DNA of 64,000 bases from JACNKJ01 sp964440095 (lineage in GTDB: Bacteria > Krumholzibacteriota > Krumholzibacteriia > JACNKJ01), in contig CAYTPZ010000001.1 in NCBI GenBank assembly GCA_964440095.1, positions 124,001 through 188,000 on the forward strand, given 5' to 3'. Position numbers and translations under genes: made by a program. This document shows, piece after piece, positions 17,546-26,294 of this stretch (its first letter is position 1; each line of letters begins with the position of its first letter). The notes under the pieces were generated by a model that ran no database searches, was not told the origin of the DNA, and was given only the letters and a program-made list of their open reading frames with translations.

Positions 17546-17839
17546 TCAGTCTTCAATTTCTTCGAAGAGTTTTAGAAGACGTTCAGCCTTTTCTTCATTA
17601 TCGCCCATCTCAACTTCAGATGGATTGTCTCCACGCAACTGAAACAACTCGTCGGCAATATTGAAAGCGGCCAACACTGCGATACGCACAGGTGAGATAT
17701 GTCGACCCTGCCTGGAGATATCGCGCATGGTGTGATCCACGTAGTCGGCGATGCCGCGAATGTAATCTTCATCCGCCGCTCCGCTCACACGGTAATCCGT
17801 TCCGTAGATGGCTACCTTGACCGACTTGTCAGTTTTCAT
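17546..17839 (-). CDS. zapA: Cell division protein ZapA
   Basis: 97-residue ZapA-type protein that cross-links FtsZ filaments. The N-terminal head contains VKVAIYGTDYRVSGAADEDYIRGIADYVDHTM and the rest is the helical arm (RIAVLAAFNIADELFQL). ATG 17839 was chosen because it starts at the conserved domain; a TTG at 17884 would add 15 poorly conserved residues. It follows a small coiled-coil gene and pheT, the standard pheT-zapA context. Confidence 0.88.
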   Translation of the reverse strand: MKTDKSVKVAIYGTDYRVSGAADEDYIRGIADYVDHTMRDISRQGRHISPVRIAVLAAFNIADELFQLRGDNPSEVEMGDNEEKAERLLKLFEEIED

Positions 17840-17886
17840 TGTGTCCCGTGGATCGAAATGATCGATCGGGCTTGGGCGCCGCAAAC

Positions 17887-18132
17887 CTAAAGTTCCAACG
17901 CCTCGATTTTTTCAAGTAGGGAATCTACCTTGCCACGCAGCTTGCGAAGATCCGGGTTCTTGCCCGATGCCTTCACCTTGCTTGACATTTTCCTGCTGAG
18001 GCTGGCGTTCTTTGCCTTGGCCTCTTTGAGTTGCGCTTGAAGGCCACTATTCTCTTCCTTCAAGGTCGCCACCTTATCGATGGCTTGGGTGATCTTCCTT
18101 TCGAGAACTTCGAACTTGGAAATCTCGGACAC
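17887..18132 (-). CDS. Small coiled-coil protein, ZapB-like
   Basis: 81 residues, almost entirely coiled coil (KITQAIDKVATLKEENSGLQAQLKEA, then a basic linker, then LRGKVDSLLEKIEAL). It lies 22 bases after pheT and 47 bases before zapA. A ZapB-like partner of ZapA is inferred from length, heptads and position; sequence similarity alone is not diagnostic. Confidence 0.7.
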   Translation of the reverse strand: MSEISKFEVLERKITQAIDKVATLKEENSGLQAQLKEAKAKNASLSRKMSSKVKASGKNPDLRKLRGKVDSLLEKIEALEL

Positions 18133-18154
18133 GAATCACCTCACTAGAATCTTG

Positions 18155-20566
18155 TCATGAACGAAGAATAACGTTCAAGGACTCATTAAGGGCCTTCAAA
18201 ATGCGCGCGATCTGTTTGTCCACCTGCTGATCGGTCAAGGTTCCATCATTCGACCGGAACTTTAGGCGTATTGCATAACTCTTTGTGCCCTCAGGAATAC
18301 CGTCCCCAGAGTAAACATCAAAAAGGGCCTGCGATTCAAGCCATTTACCACCGTTTTTTTGCACCAATTCGGAAAGCTCTCCCCATTGCAAATCTACATG
18401 CAGAAGCAAAGCCAGGTCGCGTTTCAGGGCTGGGAAGGCAGGCAGAGCCTTATAGCCTGCATGTCCGGTGAGAGCTGCGCCAAGATTTTCCAGGTGAAAT
18501 TCCACGACCTGAGCCGACGATGCGCCTTTGATATCTTCGAGCATGGATCCCTTTAAGGGTCCTCCTTGCCCTAAAAGCTCTCCCGTCTTCTTGGCAATGA
18601 ATCGAATGCTCCTAGGGGAATTCAGGAAGGGTTCATCACTGGAGTAATCCATGTCGAAGGGAATGCGTAAGGCTCCAAGTATTGCTCCGGCCAGGCCCGC
18701 CATGTCCCCTTCCTCGAGTTCCGGAGGATTGGAACTCCAATGTTGGGGGTTACGAGAGCCAGCCAGCAAAATGGAAAGCCGGGTGGGCTCCTGCGGAAGT
18801 TTATCACCGTCGCGGGAAAGGTAAACCCGAGCGATCTGATAGATACGAAGCTGATCTTCACCGCGATGGACATTGACCTTCATCACGTCCAGCATTCCGG
18901 GCAGCAGACTACTGCGCATCTTCTCGTTGAAGCTCACGAGCGGATTTCTCACGGTGACGAGATTTCGTCGGGGGTCATCGCTTTCGAGTTTCATGAGATC
19001 CAGACCACGGGGATCCATGAAACTGCTGGTCATCACTTCTGTGAACCCAAGGCTCGTGAGAACACGGTGAAGCTCCTCAGTGAGCTTTTCATCTTCACTC
19101 TTTGCCGAATAGAGCAGATTGCTGACCCGATTTTCCATGGGAAGTTCATTGTAACCATAGAGGCGCGCGACTTCCTCGATTAGATCGACTTCTAGATCCA
19201 GATCCCGACGGAAGCTTGGGATGGTCACGGTGATCTCTTGCTCATCACCATGGGCCGGCAGATCAAAACGTTTGAGCAAGGCGATGATTTCACTCACGGG
19301 CAGGTCAAGGCCGAGCAAAGTTCGCAGCTTCGCAGGGCGAAGCCCCAGAGTTTTTTCCGGGCGAGGCGCAGGGTAGGCATCGGTAACCTGTTTCGAAACG
19401 AGCCCTCCTGCCAATTCCTGCATGAGCGCCATGGCTCTTTGGCTGGCGAAATCGGCCATCTCGATGTCGGCGTTGCGCTCGAAGCGATAGCTCGCGTCGG
19501 TACTGTAATCGTGAATCTTCCGCGTTTTTCGAACGCTGGATGGATCGAAGAATGCGCTCTCGAGCACGAGGTCGGTGGTTCCGGCCTCCACTTCTGAGTT
19601 GAGTCCGCCCATGACCCCGGCAATGGCAACGGCACGTTCGGCGTCGGCGATGACGAGATCTTCCTCGCGAAGTTCGACCTCAGCCTCGTCCAGAGTCTGT
19701 GTTTTTTCCCCGGGGCGAGCTCTTCTCACAACAATTTTACCGCCGGCCAGATTGGTCGCATCGAAGGCGTGCAGTGGCTGACCGGTTTCGTGGAGTACGT
19801 AGTTGGTCACGTCCACCACGTTATTGATGGGACGCAGCCCAATGGCTTCGAGGCGTTCACAAATCCAGGAAGGGCTCGGACCGATCTTGATGTCTTTCAT
19901 GCATCGCGCGATGTAACGGGGACAGCCCTGGGCATCTTCGATTTCAACCGGAAATGCTTCGCCGTCGTATTGAACATCTTCGCTGAGCTGCACAGACGGC
20001 AGCTTCAGTTTTCGGTTGTAGAGTGCAGCGACCTCGCGAGCCACCCCAATGTGTCCCAATTGATCGGGACGGTTGGGCGTAACCTCTACGTCGATGATCC
20101 AATCTTCCCGGCCGTAGAGTTCGGACAGGGGAGTGCCCAGAGGCTTGTCGGTATCCATTTCGAGGATTCCGGCCGCGGCGGTGCCCAGGCCCATTTCTAT
20201 CTCTGAACAGATCATGCCTTCGCTTTTCACGCCACGCAGCTTGGTCTTCTTGATCTTCATGCCGTCGGGCAGGTGTTTTCCGGGAAGTATCACGGACACG
20301 GTCAGGCCCGTTCGCACGTTGGGCGCGCCACAAACGATGTTCCTCACTTCGCCATCCCCCACATCGACCTTGCATACCGATAGCTTTTCAGCGTCGGGAT
20401 GCTTCTCACATTCGAGCACCTTCCCCACCACGAATTCGCTCAGGGGATTGGGACGATGCTCCACGCCTTCGACGTTGAGTCCGAGCATGGTCAGGTCCCC
20501 GGCGAGTTTTTCGGCACTCTCGGGAACATCAACATAGTCGCGCAGCCAGTTCAGACTGATCAACAT
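18155..20566 (-). CDS. pheT: Phenylalanyl-tRNA synthetase beta subunit
   Basis: 803-residue beta subunit of the heterotetrameric PheRS. Domains in order are the N-terminal LNWLRDYVDVP segment, tRNA-binding OB domain (EKHPDAEKLSVCKVDVG, IVCGAPNVR, SEGMICSEIEMGLG; about 40-150), B3/B4 editing domain, B5 DNA-binding-like domain, the catalytic-like core (DLEVDLIEEVARLYGYNELP, about 460) and the C-terminal ferredoxin-like anticodon domain (PAFPALKRDLALLL). It lies nine bases after pheS. Length is normal. Confidence 0.96.
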   Translation of the reverse strand: MLISLNWLRDYVDVPESAEKLAGDLTMLGLNVEGVEHRPNPLSEFVVGKVLECEKHPDAEKLSVCKVDVGDGEVRNIVCGAPNVRTGLTVSVILPGKHLPDGMKIKKTKLRGVKSEGMICSEIEMGLGTAAAGILEMDTDKPLGTPLSELYGREDWIIDVEVTPNRPDQLGHIGVAREVAALYNRKLKLPSVQLSEDVQYDGEAFPVEIEDAQGCPRYIARCMKDIKIGPSPSWICERLEAIGLRPINNVVDVTNYVLHETGQPLHAFDATNLAGGKIVVRRARPGEKTQTLDEAEVELREEDLVIADAERAVAIAGVMGGLNSEVEAGTTDLVLESAFFDPSSVRKTRKIHDYSTDASYRFERNADIEMADFASQRAMALMQELAGGLVSKQVTDAYPAPRPEKTLGLRPAKLRTLLGLDLPVSEIIALLKRFDLPAHGDEQEITVTIPSFRRDLDLEVDLIEEVARLYGYNELPMENRVSNLLYSAKSEDEKLTEELHRVLTSLGFTEVMTSSFMDPRGLDLMKLESDDPRRNLVTVRNPLVSFNEKMRSSLLPGMLDVMKVNVHRGEDQLRIYQIARVYLSRDGDKLPQEPTRLSILLAGSRNPQHWSSNPPELEEGDMAGLAGAILGALRIPFDMDYSSDEPFLNSPRSIRFIAKKTGELLGQGGPLKGSMLEDIKGASSAQVVEFHLENLGAALTGHAGYKALPAFPALKRDLALLLHVDLQWGELSELVQKNGGKWLESQALFDVYSGDGIPEGTKSYAIRLKFRSNDGTLTDQQVDKQIARILKALNESLNVILRS

Positions 20567-20575
20567 GGCGGTCTC

Positions 20576-21589
20576 CTAAAACTGGGAGAGGAAGCGCAGA
20601 TCGTTTTCCAGGAAGAGCCGGATGTCCTTGATCCCGTGACGCAGCATGGCAATGCGCTCGATGCCCATGCCGAAGGCAAAGCCCGTCACTTTTTCGGGAT
20701 CATATCCCGCGGACTTGAAGACGTTGGGATGCACCATGCCGGCGCCCATGATTTCTATCCACCCGGTGTTGCCGCAGATGCGGCATCCCGATCCTCCGCA
20801 ACCGAAGCAGGTCATATCGGCCTCGGCGCTGGGTTCGGTGAAGGGGAAGAAATGCGGACGGAATCTGAGTTCGGTGCCACTGCCGAAGAACTCCTTGGCG
20901 AAGTGACGCAGAGTAACCGTGAGGTCGCCCATGGTTACGCCCTCGTCCACATAGAGCCCTTCCACTTGGTGGAATTCAGCGGCATGGGAAGCATCGATGG
21001 CTTCATTGCGATAGACGCGTCCCGGCACCACGATGCGCACCGGCGGAGGATGCTTCTCCATGTACCGGATTTGCACGGGACTGGTATGGGTGCGAAGCAA
21101 GACGTCCTTCTCGATGTAGAAGGTATCCTGCAGGTCGCGAGAGGGATGATCGTCGGGAAAATTCAGGGCCTGGAAGTTGAAGTAATCCAGTTCCACCTCG
21201 GGCCCCTCGGCCACCGAAAACCCCATGCCCCGGAAAATCTCGACGATTTCCTGGAGCACCGATGAAAGAACATGCCGACGTCCGAACCAGGGTTTGTAGC
21301 CCGGAAGGCTGGGATCGTAGCCCGAGGGAAGCTCCGACTCAGTTTGCTCCGACACAGCCTGTTTTCGCTGGGTGAGGGCTTCCTCCAAACGGGCACGCAG
21401 GTCGTTGACGGCCTGGCCGAAAGCGGGCCGCTCCTCAGCGGAGAGCCCGCCCATGCGACCGAAGAGTCCGGCCACGGCGCCCCTTTTGCCCAGATATTTT
21501 ATTCTGAAGGCTTCGAGAGCCTGCGTATCCGCCACCTGAGCCAGTTCCTGCTCGGCATCTTCCCAAAGCTGCTGGAGTTCTTGCTGCAC
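20576..21589 (-). CDS. pheS: Phenylalanyl-tRNA synthetase alpha subunit
   Basis: 337-residue catalytic subunit. An N-terminal coiled coil (1-90) precedes the class II core with motif 2 FHQVEGLYVDEGVTMGDL, FRPHFFPFTEPSAEAD and motif 3 GMGIERIAMLRHGI DIR. A CFGCGGSGCRICGNTGW insertion provides a Cys cluster, as in many bacterial PheS. The start is GTG, eight bases after rplT. The order infC-rpmI-rplT-pheS-pheT is widely conserved. Confidence 0.96.
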   Translation of the reverse strand: MQQELQQLWEDAEQELAQVADTQALEAFRIKYLGKRGAVAGLFGRMGGLSAEERPAFGQAVNDLRARLEEALTQRKQAVSEQTESELPSGYDPSLPGYKPWFGRRHVLSSVLQEIVEIFRGMGFSVAEGPEVELDYFNFQALNFPDDHPSRDLQDTFYIEKDVLLRTHTSPVQIRYMEKHPPPVRIVVPGRVYRNEAIDASHAAEFHQVEGLYVDEGVTMGDLTVTLRHFAKEFFGSGTELRFRPHFFPFTEPSAEADMTCFGCGGSGCRICGNTGWIEIMGAGMVHPNVFKSAGYDPEKVTGFAFGMGIERIAMLRHGIKDIRLFLENDLRFLSQF

Positions 21590-21597
21590 CTGTCCCC

Positions 21598-21963
21598 CTA
21601 GCTGGCTTTGCTCATCTCCGTCTGAACCATGTCGGCAAGCTTGCTGAAGGCGGCGGGATCATTGACCGCCATCTCCGCGAGCTGCTTGCGATCGATGTCC
21701 ACTTCCAGGGCCTTGAGGCCGTGGATGAACTTGCTGTAGCTGATTCCGTGGAGGTTGGCAGCAGCGTTGATGCGCACGATCCAAAGGCGACGGAACTGAC
21801 GCTTGCGCTGTTTCCTGTCACGGTAGGCGTAGGCGGCTGCGCGGTTCACGGCTTCCGTGCCCAGGCGGACACTGTTCTTCCTCTTGCCGAAGTAACCCTT
21901 GGCGCGCGAAAGGATCTTCTTTCTGCGGGCGCGGGACGCAACGTTATTCACTGAACGGGCCAT
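21598..21963 (-). CDS. rplT: Ribosomal protein bL20
   Basis: 121 residues, typical of L20: ARSVNNVASRARRKKILSRA, GYFGKRKNSVRLGTEAVNRA, RDRKQRKRQFRRLWIVRINAA and SYSKFIHGLKALEVDIDRK. L20 assembles 23S rRNA and in several bacteria represses its own operon by binding the infC leader. Length is normal. Confidence 0.97.
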   Translation of the reverse strand: MARSVNNVASRARRKKILSRAKGYFGKRKNSVRLGTEAVNRAAAYAYRDRKQRKRQFRRLWIVRINAAANLHGISYSKFIHGLKALEVDIDRKQLAEMAVNDPAAFSKLADMVQTEMSKAS

Positions 21964-21996
21964 GATCTTTTCTCCTGTTTCTGAAGTCCGGTATTC

Positions 21997-22194
21997 TTAC
22001 TTGTTGAGGATCATCCGCTTGATACGAGCCGCATCGCCTGGGGAGGCCAATGTCGCTTCTCTCAGACCGCGCTTCCTCTTGGTGGACTTCTTAGTCAGAA
22101 TGTGGGAGCCGAATGCCTTATGGCGGCGCACCTTGCCCGTGCCCGTCGTCCGGAAGCGCTTCACGGCGCCCCGCTGGCTTTTCATCTTGGGCAT
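21997..22194 (-). CDS. rpmI: Ribosomal protein bL35
   Basis: 65 residues with the L35 signature PKMKSQRGAVKRFRTTGTGKVRRHKAFGSHIL and KSTKRKRGLREATL. It lies between infC and rplT as in most bacteria, 35 bases after infC and 33 before rplT. Confidence 0.97.
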   Translation of the reverse strand: MPKMKSQRGAVKRFRTTGTGKVRRHKAFGSHILTKKSTKRKRGLREATLASPGDAARIKRMILNK

Positions 22195-22229
22195 ATTTCT
22201 TCCTCCTGTAATGCTAGACGCCTTAACGT

Positions 22230-22826
22230 CTATTCTTTGTCGTCGGTCGTATCTTCAGCCTTCTGGCCATCGACCAGTTTGTCGATACCGGGACCCGGTG
22301 AAAGAATCATCACCACGTTACGCCCCTCCTGCTTCGGCCTCTGCTCGACGATCGCCAATCCTTCCAGATCCTCCAGCACACGTTCCAGGGTCTTCATGCC
22401 AAATTCCATATGGCTCATTTCACGTCCCCGGAAACGGAGGACCACTTTCACCTTGTCACGGTGGCCCAGGAATTTGAGAATATTGCGAACCTTGAATCGG
22501 TAGTCGTGCTCGTCGGTCTTGGGCCGAAACTGCACTTCTTTCACGGAAACCTGGTGCAGCTTCTGTTTCTGCCGCGCGATCTTCGCCTTCTTGCTCAATT
22601 CGTATTTGTACTTACCGAAATCCATGATCCGGCAAACGGGAGGACGAGCGTTGGGAGATACCTCCACCAGATCCAGCCCGCGCTCGCTGGCCATGTTCAT
22701 GGCCACCGCTGTGGCCACGACGCCGACCTGATTGCCCTCATCATCCACGAGTCTCACCTCGGGGATGCGGATCCTTCCATTGACTCTCGGTTCCTGGTTA
22801 TCCCGTTTGGGATTGTTGGGCCTGAT
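22230..22826 (-). CDS. infC: Translation initiation factor IF-3 with ATC start
   Basis: 198 residues if started at ATC 22826: RPNNPKRDNQEPRVNGRIR, VRLVDDEGNQVGVV, then the linker and C-domain HDYRFKVRNILKFLGHRDKVKV and RFRGREMSH. IF-3 discriminates start codons and the gene commonly begins with a non-canonical ATT or ATC, which lets IF-3 repress itself. The ATC has AGGAGGTG six bases upstream at the expected N-terminus. The frame is open another 47 codons upstream, but that stretch contains a terminator hairpin and is not IF-3-like. Confidence 0.9.
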   Translation of the reverse strand: MRPNNPKRDNQEPRVNGRIRIPEVRLVDDEGNQVGVVATAVAMNMASERGLDLVEVSPNARPPVCRIMDFGKYKYELSKKAKIARQKQKLHQVSVKEVQFRPKTDEHDYRFKVRNILKFLGHRDKVKVVLRFRGREMSHMEFGMKTLERVLEDLEGLAIVEQRPKQEGRNVVMILSPGPGIDKLVDGQKAEDTTDDKE

Positions 22827-22846
22827 CTCAGACACCTCCTGGCATG

Positions 22847-22876
22847 AAAAAAGGGTGGATGCCAAAGCAGCCACCC
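22847..22876 (-). terminator. Terminator/attenuator hairpin ahead of infC
   Basis: On the minus strand GGGTGG...CCACCC (22853-22876) with an inner TGC/GCA extension is followed by six T's (22847-22852), directly before the infC ribosome site. A second short hairpin CCCAATTTGGG (about 22877-22890) abuts it and could compete. It may end thrS transcripts or attenuate the infC-rpmI-rplT-pheST operon. Confidence 0.75.
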
Positions 22877-22972
22877 CCAAATTGGGTTCTTGTAACTCTG
22901 ACGAACTCGCGCTGCGGTTGTCAGGTGAGAGGACTGCCTCTACTTGTCCGTATTCGGTTGTAAGCAAAGAAG

Positions 22973-24898
22973 CTAGTGCTTATTCGCTATCTCGTCAAGA
23001 GCCCTGTTCAGGAAATCCGCTATGCTGAAAGACCCCTCATCGCCGGATTTCTTGCTTCGAACCGTGATTCCACCGGCCTCTTGCTCCTTGGCGCCCACCA
23101 CGATCATGTAGGGGATCTTCTGCAGTTCGGCCTGGCGGATCTTGTAGCCCAGCTTCTCATCCTTGGCGTCTAAGTCCGCCCGCAGCCCCGCCTTACGCAG
23201 CTCCTGGGCGACTTTTTCACCATAGTCCCTGAAGTGCTCACTCAAGGGCAAAACGATGGCCTGCACCGGTGCCAGCCACAGTGGGAATTCCCCGGCGTGA
23301 TGCTCGGTGAGGATTCCGATGAATCGCTCAAGGGAGCCGAAAAGCGCCCGGTGGATGATATAGGGATGCTTGTGCTGACCGTCGGCGTCCACGTACGCCA
23401 CGTTGAAACGGCGAGGTAGATTGAAATCGAACTGGATGGTGCTGGTCTGCCAGGACCGTCCAATGGCGTCCTTGAGCTTCACATCGATCTTGGGACCGTA
23501 GAAGACGGCCTCGCCTTCCATGCGCTTCACGCTCAGGCCAACCCGGTCCACGGCTTCCATGAGCGAGGCTTCGGCAGCGTCCCATTCCTCATCCTCGCCG
23601 ATGTACTTTGACTTGTTGGCCGAGTCCCGCACGCTGAGTTCGGTGGTCAGTTCGGTAAAGCCGAAGGTGGCGTGAAGGTCGCGTGAGAATTCGATGAGCT
23701 TCGTGACCTCATCCACCAGCTGATCGGGCGTGCAGAAGATGTGCGCGTCGTCCTGGGTGAATCCGCGCACGCGCATGAGGCCGTGCAGGGTTCCGCTTCG
23801 CTCGTAACGATAGACGGTTCCCAATTCGGCCAGGCGCCGGGGCAGATCGCGGTAACTTTTCAGGTCGTTCTGATAAATCAGAATGTGGCCCGGGCAGTTC
23901 ATGGGCTTGACCACGTAGGTCTGCTCATCCTGCTCGAAGGTGTACATGTTCTCCGCGTAGAAATCGAGGTGGCCGCTGGTGCGCCAGAGGTCGCCCTTGA
24001 AAATGTGCGGCGTGACCACCATATCGTAGCCGCGCTCGCGATGCGCCTGCTTCCACCAATTCTCGATCTGCTCACGCAGCACCGTACCCTTGGGATACCA
24101 GAATGCCAGTCCCCCGCCGGCCTCTTCCTTCATTCCGAAGAGTCCGAGCTGTTGGCCCAGTTTTCGATGATCGCGCTTCTCGGCCTCTTCTAGACGGACG
24201 AGATAGGCTTCGAGATCCTTGGCCTTGAACCAACTGGTGCCATAGATTCGCTGCAGCTGCTCACGGGATTCATCCGCGCGCCAGTAGGCGCCGGCCACAG
24301 TGCGGAGCCTGAAGGCCTTTAGCATGCCCGTGTCGGGAACGTGAGGCCCTCCGCACAAGTCGACGAACTCCCCCACTTCATAGAAGGAGATATCTTCGTC
24401 CTCGGGAAGTTCGCCCACATGCTCCACTTTGAAATCTTGATGCTTTTCGGCGAAGTAATCGGCCGCATCCTGTCGTGACATGATCTTTTTGACGAAGGGG
24501 TGCTTGCCCTTGGCCAGCTCCTTCATTTTCGCCTCGATCTTCACGAGATCATCCGGCGTGAAAGATTCATCAACGAGGATATCGTAGTAGAAGCCATCTT
24601 CCACATCGGGTCCGAAAGCGAACTTGGCTTCGGGGTAGAGCTCCTGTACGGCGTAGGCCATAAGATGGGCAGTGGAATGGCGGAGAACCGAAAGGCTCTC
24701 CTCGTCCTTGTTGGTGAGGATTCGGAAACGTCCACTCGTCTTGATTTCCGAATGGCGATCCAGGATCTCGCCGTCGAGCTCCACGGCAATCGCACGCCTT
24801 AGAAGACCCTCACTCACGGCGGCGATGGCATCGTCCACCGGAAGGGGTCCTTCAAGATTCAAGACTCTCTCATCGGGGAGAATCAGATCGATCTGCAT
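22973..24898 (-). CDS. thrS: Threonyl-tRNA synthetase
   Basis: 641-residue class II enzyme. TGS domain at 1-60 (LILPDERVLNLEGPLPVDDAI), the editing domain with HSTAHLMAYAV and CGGPHVPDTG, then the catalytic core with the zinc ligands in MNCPGHILIYQ and TQDDAHIFC, motif 2 near VYRYERSGTLHGLMRVRG, motif 3 IHRALFGSLERFIGIL, and a C-terminal anticodon domain (LAPVQAIVLPLSEHF). It precedes infC as in E. coli. GAGG lies just upstream of the ATG; no clear promoter was found in the short gap before it. Confidence 0.97.
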   Translation of the reverse strand: MQIDLILPDERVLNLEGPLPVDDAIAAVSEGLLRRAIAVELDGEILDRHSEIKTSGRFRILTNKDEESLSVLRHSTAHLMAYAVQELYPEAKFAFGPDVEDGFYYDILVDESFTPDDLVKIEAKMKELAKGKHPFVKKIMSRQDAADYFAEKHQDFKVEHVGELPEDEDISFYEVGEFVDLCGGPHVPDTGMLKAFRLRTVAGAYWRADESREQLQRIYGTSWFKAKDLEAYLVRLEEAEKRDHRKLGQQLGLFGMKEEAGGGLAFWYPKGTVLREQIENWWKQAHRERGYDMVVTPHIFKGDLWRTSGHLDFYAENMYTFEQDEQTYVVKPMNCPGHILIYQNDLKSYRDLPRRLAELGTVYRYERSGTLHGLMRVRGFTQDDAHIFCTPDQLVDEVTKLIEFSRDLHATFGFTELTTELSVRDSANKSKYIGEDEEWDAAEASLMEAVDRVGLSVKRMEGEAVFYGPKIDVKLKDAIGRSWQTSTIQFDFNLPRRFNVAYVDADGQHKHPYIIHRALFGSLERFIGILTEHHAGEFPLWLAPVQAIVLPLSEHFRDYGEKVAQELRKAGLRADLDAKDEKLGYKIRQAELQKIPYMIVVGAKEQEAGGITVRSKKSGDEGSFSIADFLNRALDEIANKH

Positions 24899-24955
24899 CT
24901 CGACCTCGCTTTCCCGCGACGGTCGCTACGAATCGCCCGTCGCATAGAGGGTATG

Positions 24956-24981
24956 AAAAAGGCCAGGCTGGACACCTGGCC
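24956..24981 (-). terminator. Intrinsic terminator after tRNA-Val
   Basis: GGCCAGG / CCTGGCC stem with a seven-base loop followed by five T's on the minus strand, four bases beyond the tRNA 3' end. thrS transcription therefore probably begins downstream of it. Confidence 0.9.
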
Positions 24982-24984
24982 GGG

Positions 24985-25058
24985 TGGGCGATACGGGATT
25001 CGAACCTGTGACCTCTTGCGTGTCGAGCAAGCACTCTAACCAGCTGAGCTAATCGCCC
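24985..25058 (-). tRNA. tRNA-Val(GAC), with unusual C33
   Basis: Minus-strand cloverleaf with acceptor GGGCGAT/ATCGCCC, D-arm AGCTCAGCTGGTTAGAGT, anticodon stem CTTGC/GCAAG and loop TCGACAC giving anticodon GAC. Position 33 is C rather than the near-universal U, and the T-stem ACAGG/CCCGT has an A-C mismatch. CCA is not encoded. The assignment as Val follows the 7-base loop geometry. Confidence 0.85.
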
Positions 25059-25075
25059 TTACCTAAGAATCACAG

Positions 25076-25104
25076 GATATATGACAGCCGGGGTCCTTTG
25101 TCAA
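25076..25104 (-). promoter_or_regulatory. Sigma70 promoter of tRNA-Val
   Basis: Perfect -35 TTGACA (25099-25104), 17-base spacer, -10 TATATC (25076-25081). The start should fall about ten bases before the tRNA 5' end. Confidence 0.8.
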
Positions 25105-25128
25105 GACGCCAGGTGGGCAATGCATGAA

Positions 25129-26208
25129 TTAGGAGGCGCGGATGGTCTCCCCAACCACCTTCAGATCGGGTGAAGGAGCCTTGTGGAATTCCATCTTGCT
25201 TCCATGAATCTTGTGATCGATTGAAATATGATCCCCGTAGCGGATCTGTCCGGTTGATACAAGATTGGCAAGGGGAAAGACCAGGAAACGCTCGATAGAA
25301 CGTTTCAGATGTCTGGCACCGTAGCGCCGGTCGAAGCCCTCTTCCATGATCTTCTGCTTGGCTCCTTCACTCAGATCGAAGGAGAATTTCACGTCTCCGG
25401 CGGCCTGCATGATGCGCTTGCGAAGCAGTTCCAATTCGATCTCCAAAATGCGTCGCACATGTTCCTCGGCCAGCCCGCGGAACACGATTGTACTGTCGAT
25501 GCGGTTCATGAATTCGGGACTGAACTTGCGGCGGGCCGCGTCCATCACCGTGCTGTAGATCCGCTGGTCCAGGGACGAGGGATCCAGATCGGATGCCGAG
25601 TCGGCAAAACCGATTCCGCCGCTAACCAATCTCTCGATACTCGAAGCGCCGATGTTACCCGTCATGAAAATGATGGTTCGGGTCATGTCCACTTCGCTGT
25701 TGTCGCCCAGGGTCAGATGCCCCTTGTCAAGAATGCCCAGCAGCAGGCTCCAGAGCGTGTCGCTGGCCTTCTCGATTTCGTCGAAAAGCAGGAAGGTGAA
25801 ATCCAACTCGGGCGTACGGTAACGCTCCAGATTTCCCTGCGACAGGTAAGGCGTGGTTTCGCGATGACCCAGATATCCGGGAGGCGATCCGATGAGTCGA
25901 CTGATCTCATGGCTATGGGCGTACTCGGCGCAATCGACTTTCAGTACGGCATTGGCCGTACCGAAGAGAATCTCGCTGGCAGCTTCCACGATGCGGGTTT
26001 TGCCGCTGCCGGTGGGTCCCAAAAACAGGAAGTTGCCGATGGGTCGGCTGGGTGGATACAGACCTGCGAGATAGACCTGATACAGCCGGGCAATACGCTC
26101 GATGGCGCGGTCCTGTCCGACGATCTTCTCGTGCAATTTTCTTTCGAAGCGGTCTGCGGCCAGGGATTTCTTTCCCGGATCCAGCACCTTGCGGGTAGCG
26201 CTAGCCAT
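25129..26208 (-). CDS. Single-AAA+ Clp-type ATPase with ClpP-docking-like loop
   Basis: 359 residues resembling only the second (D2) AAA+ module of ClpA/ClpB/ClpC. Walker A GPTGSGKT (64-71), pore loop GYLG (111-114), Walker B LLFDE (140-144), sensor-1 Asn185, arginine finger in FSPEFMNRIDS (R236) and the D2 small domain FDRRYGARHLKRSIER. Between sensor 1 and the finger lies GGIGF (197-201), where ClpA/ClpC carry their IGF/VGF ClpP-docking loop. There is no N-domain, D1 or zinc finger. ATG 26208 has AAGGAGG six bases upstream. A ClpP partner is inferred; none is encoded nearby. Confidence 0.85.
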   Translation of the reverse strand: MASATRKVLDPGKKSLAADRFERKLHEKIVGQDRAIERIARLYQVYLAGLYPPSRPIGNFLFLGPTGSGKTRIVEAASEILFGTANAVLKVDCAEYAHSHEISRLIGSPPGYLGHRETTPYLSQGNLERYRTPELDFTFLLFDEIEKASDTLWSLLLGILDKGHLTLGDNSEVDMTRTIIFMTGNIGASSIERLVSGGIGFADSASDLDPSSLDQRIYSTVMDAARRKFSPEFMNRIDSTIVFRGLAEEHVRRILEIELELLRKRIMQAAGDVKFSFDLSEGAKQKIMEEGFDRRYGARHLKRSIERFLVFPLANLVSTGQIRYGDHISIDHKIHGSKMEFHKAPSPDLKVVGETIRAS

Positions 26209-26294
26209 GAAGGGCCTCCTTGCCTTTTCCCCTGAGCCACAAGCGTTTGCAAGGATTCTGCCAGAGTTCCGAAGGTGTATCACTGAGTCCGAGA

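Noticed and set aside
22827..22967. N-terminal extension of IF-3 to an upstream TTG
   Set aside because: The extension is not IF-3-like, contains the terminator hairpin and the ribosome site, and would be unusually long.
25309..26235. A 308-codon plus-strand frame opposite the Clp-type ATPase
   Set aside because: Shadow of a gene with clear AAA+ motifs on the minus strand; composition is not protein-like.
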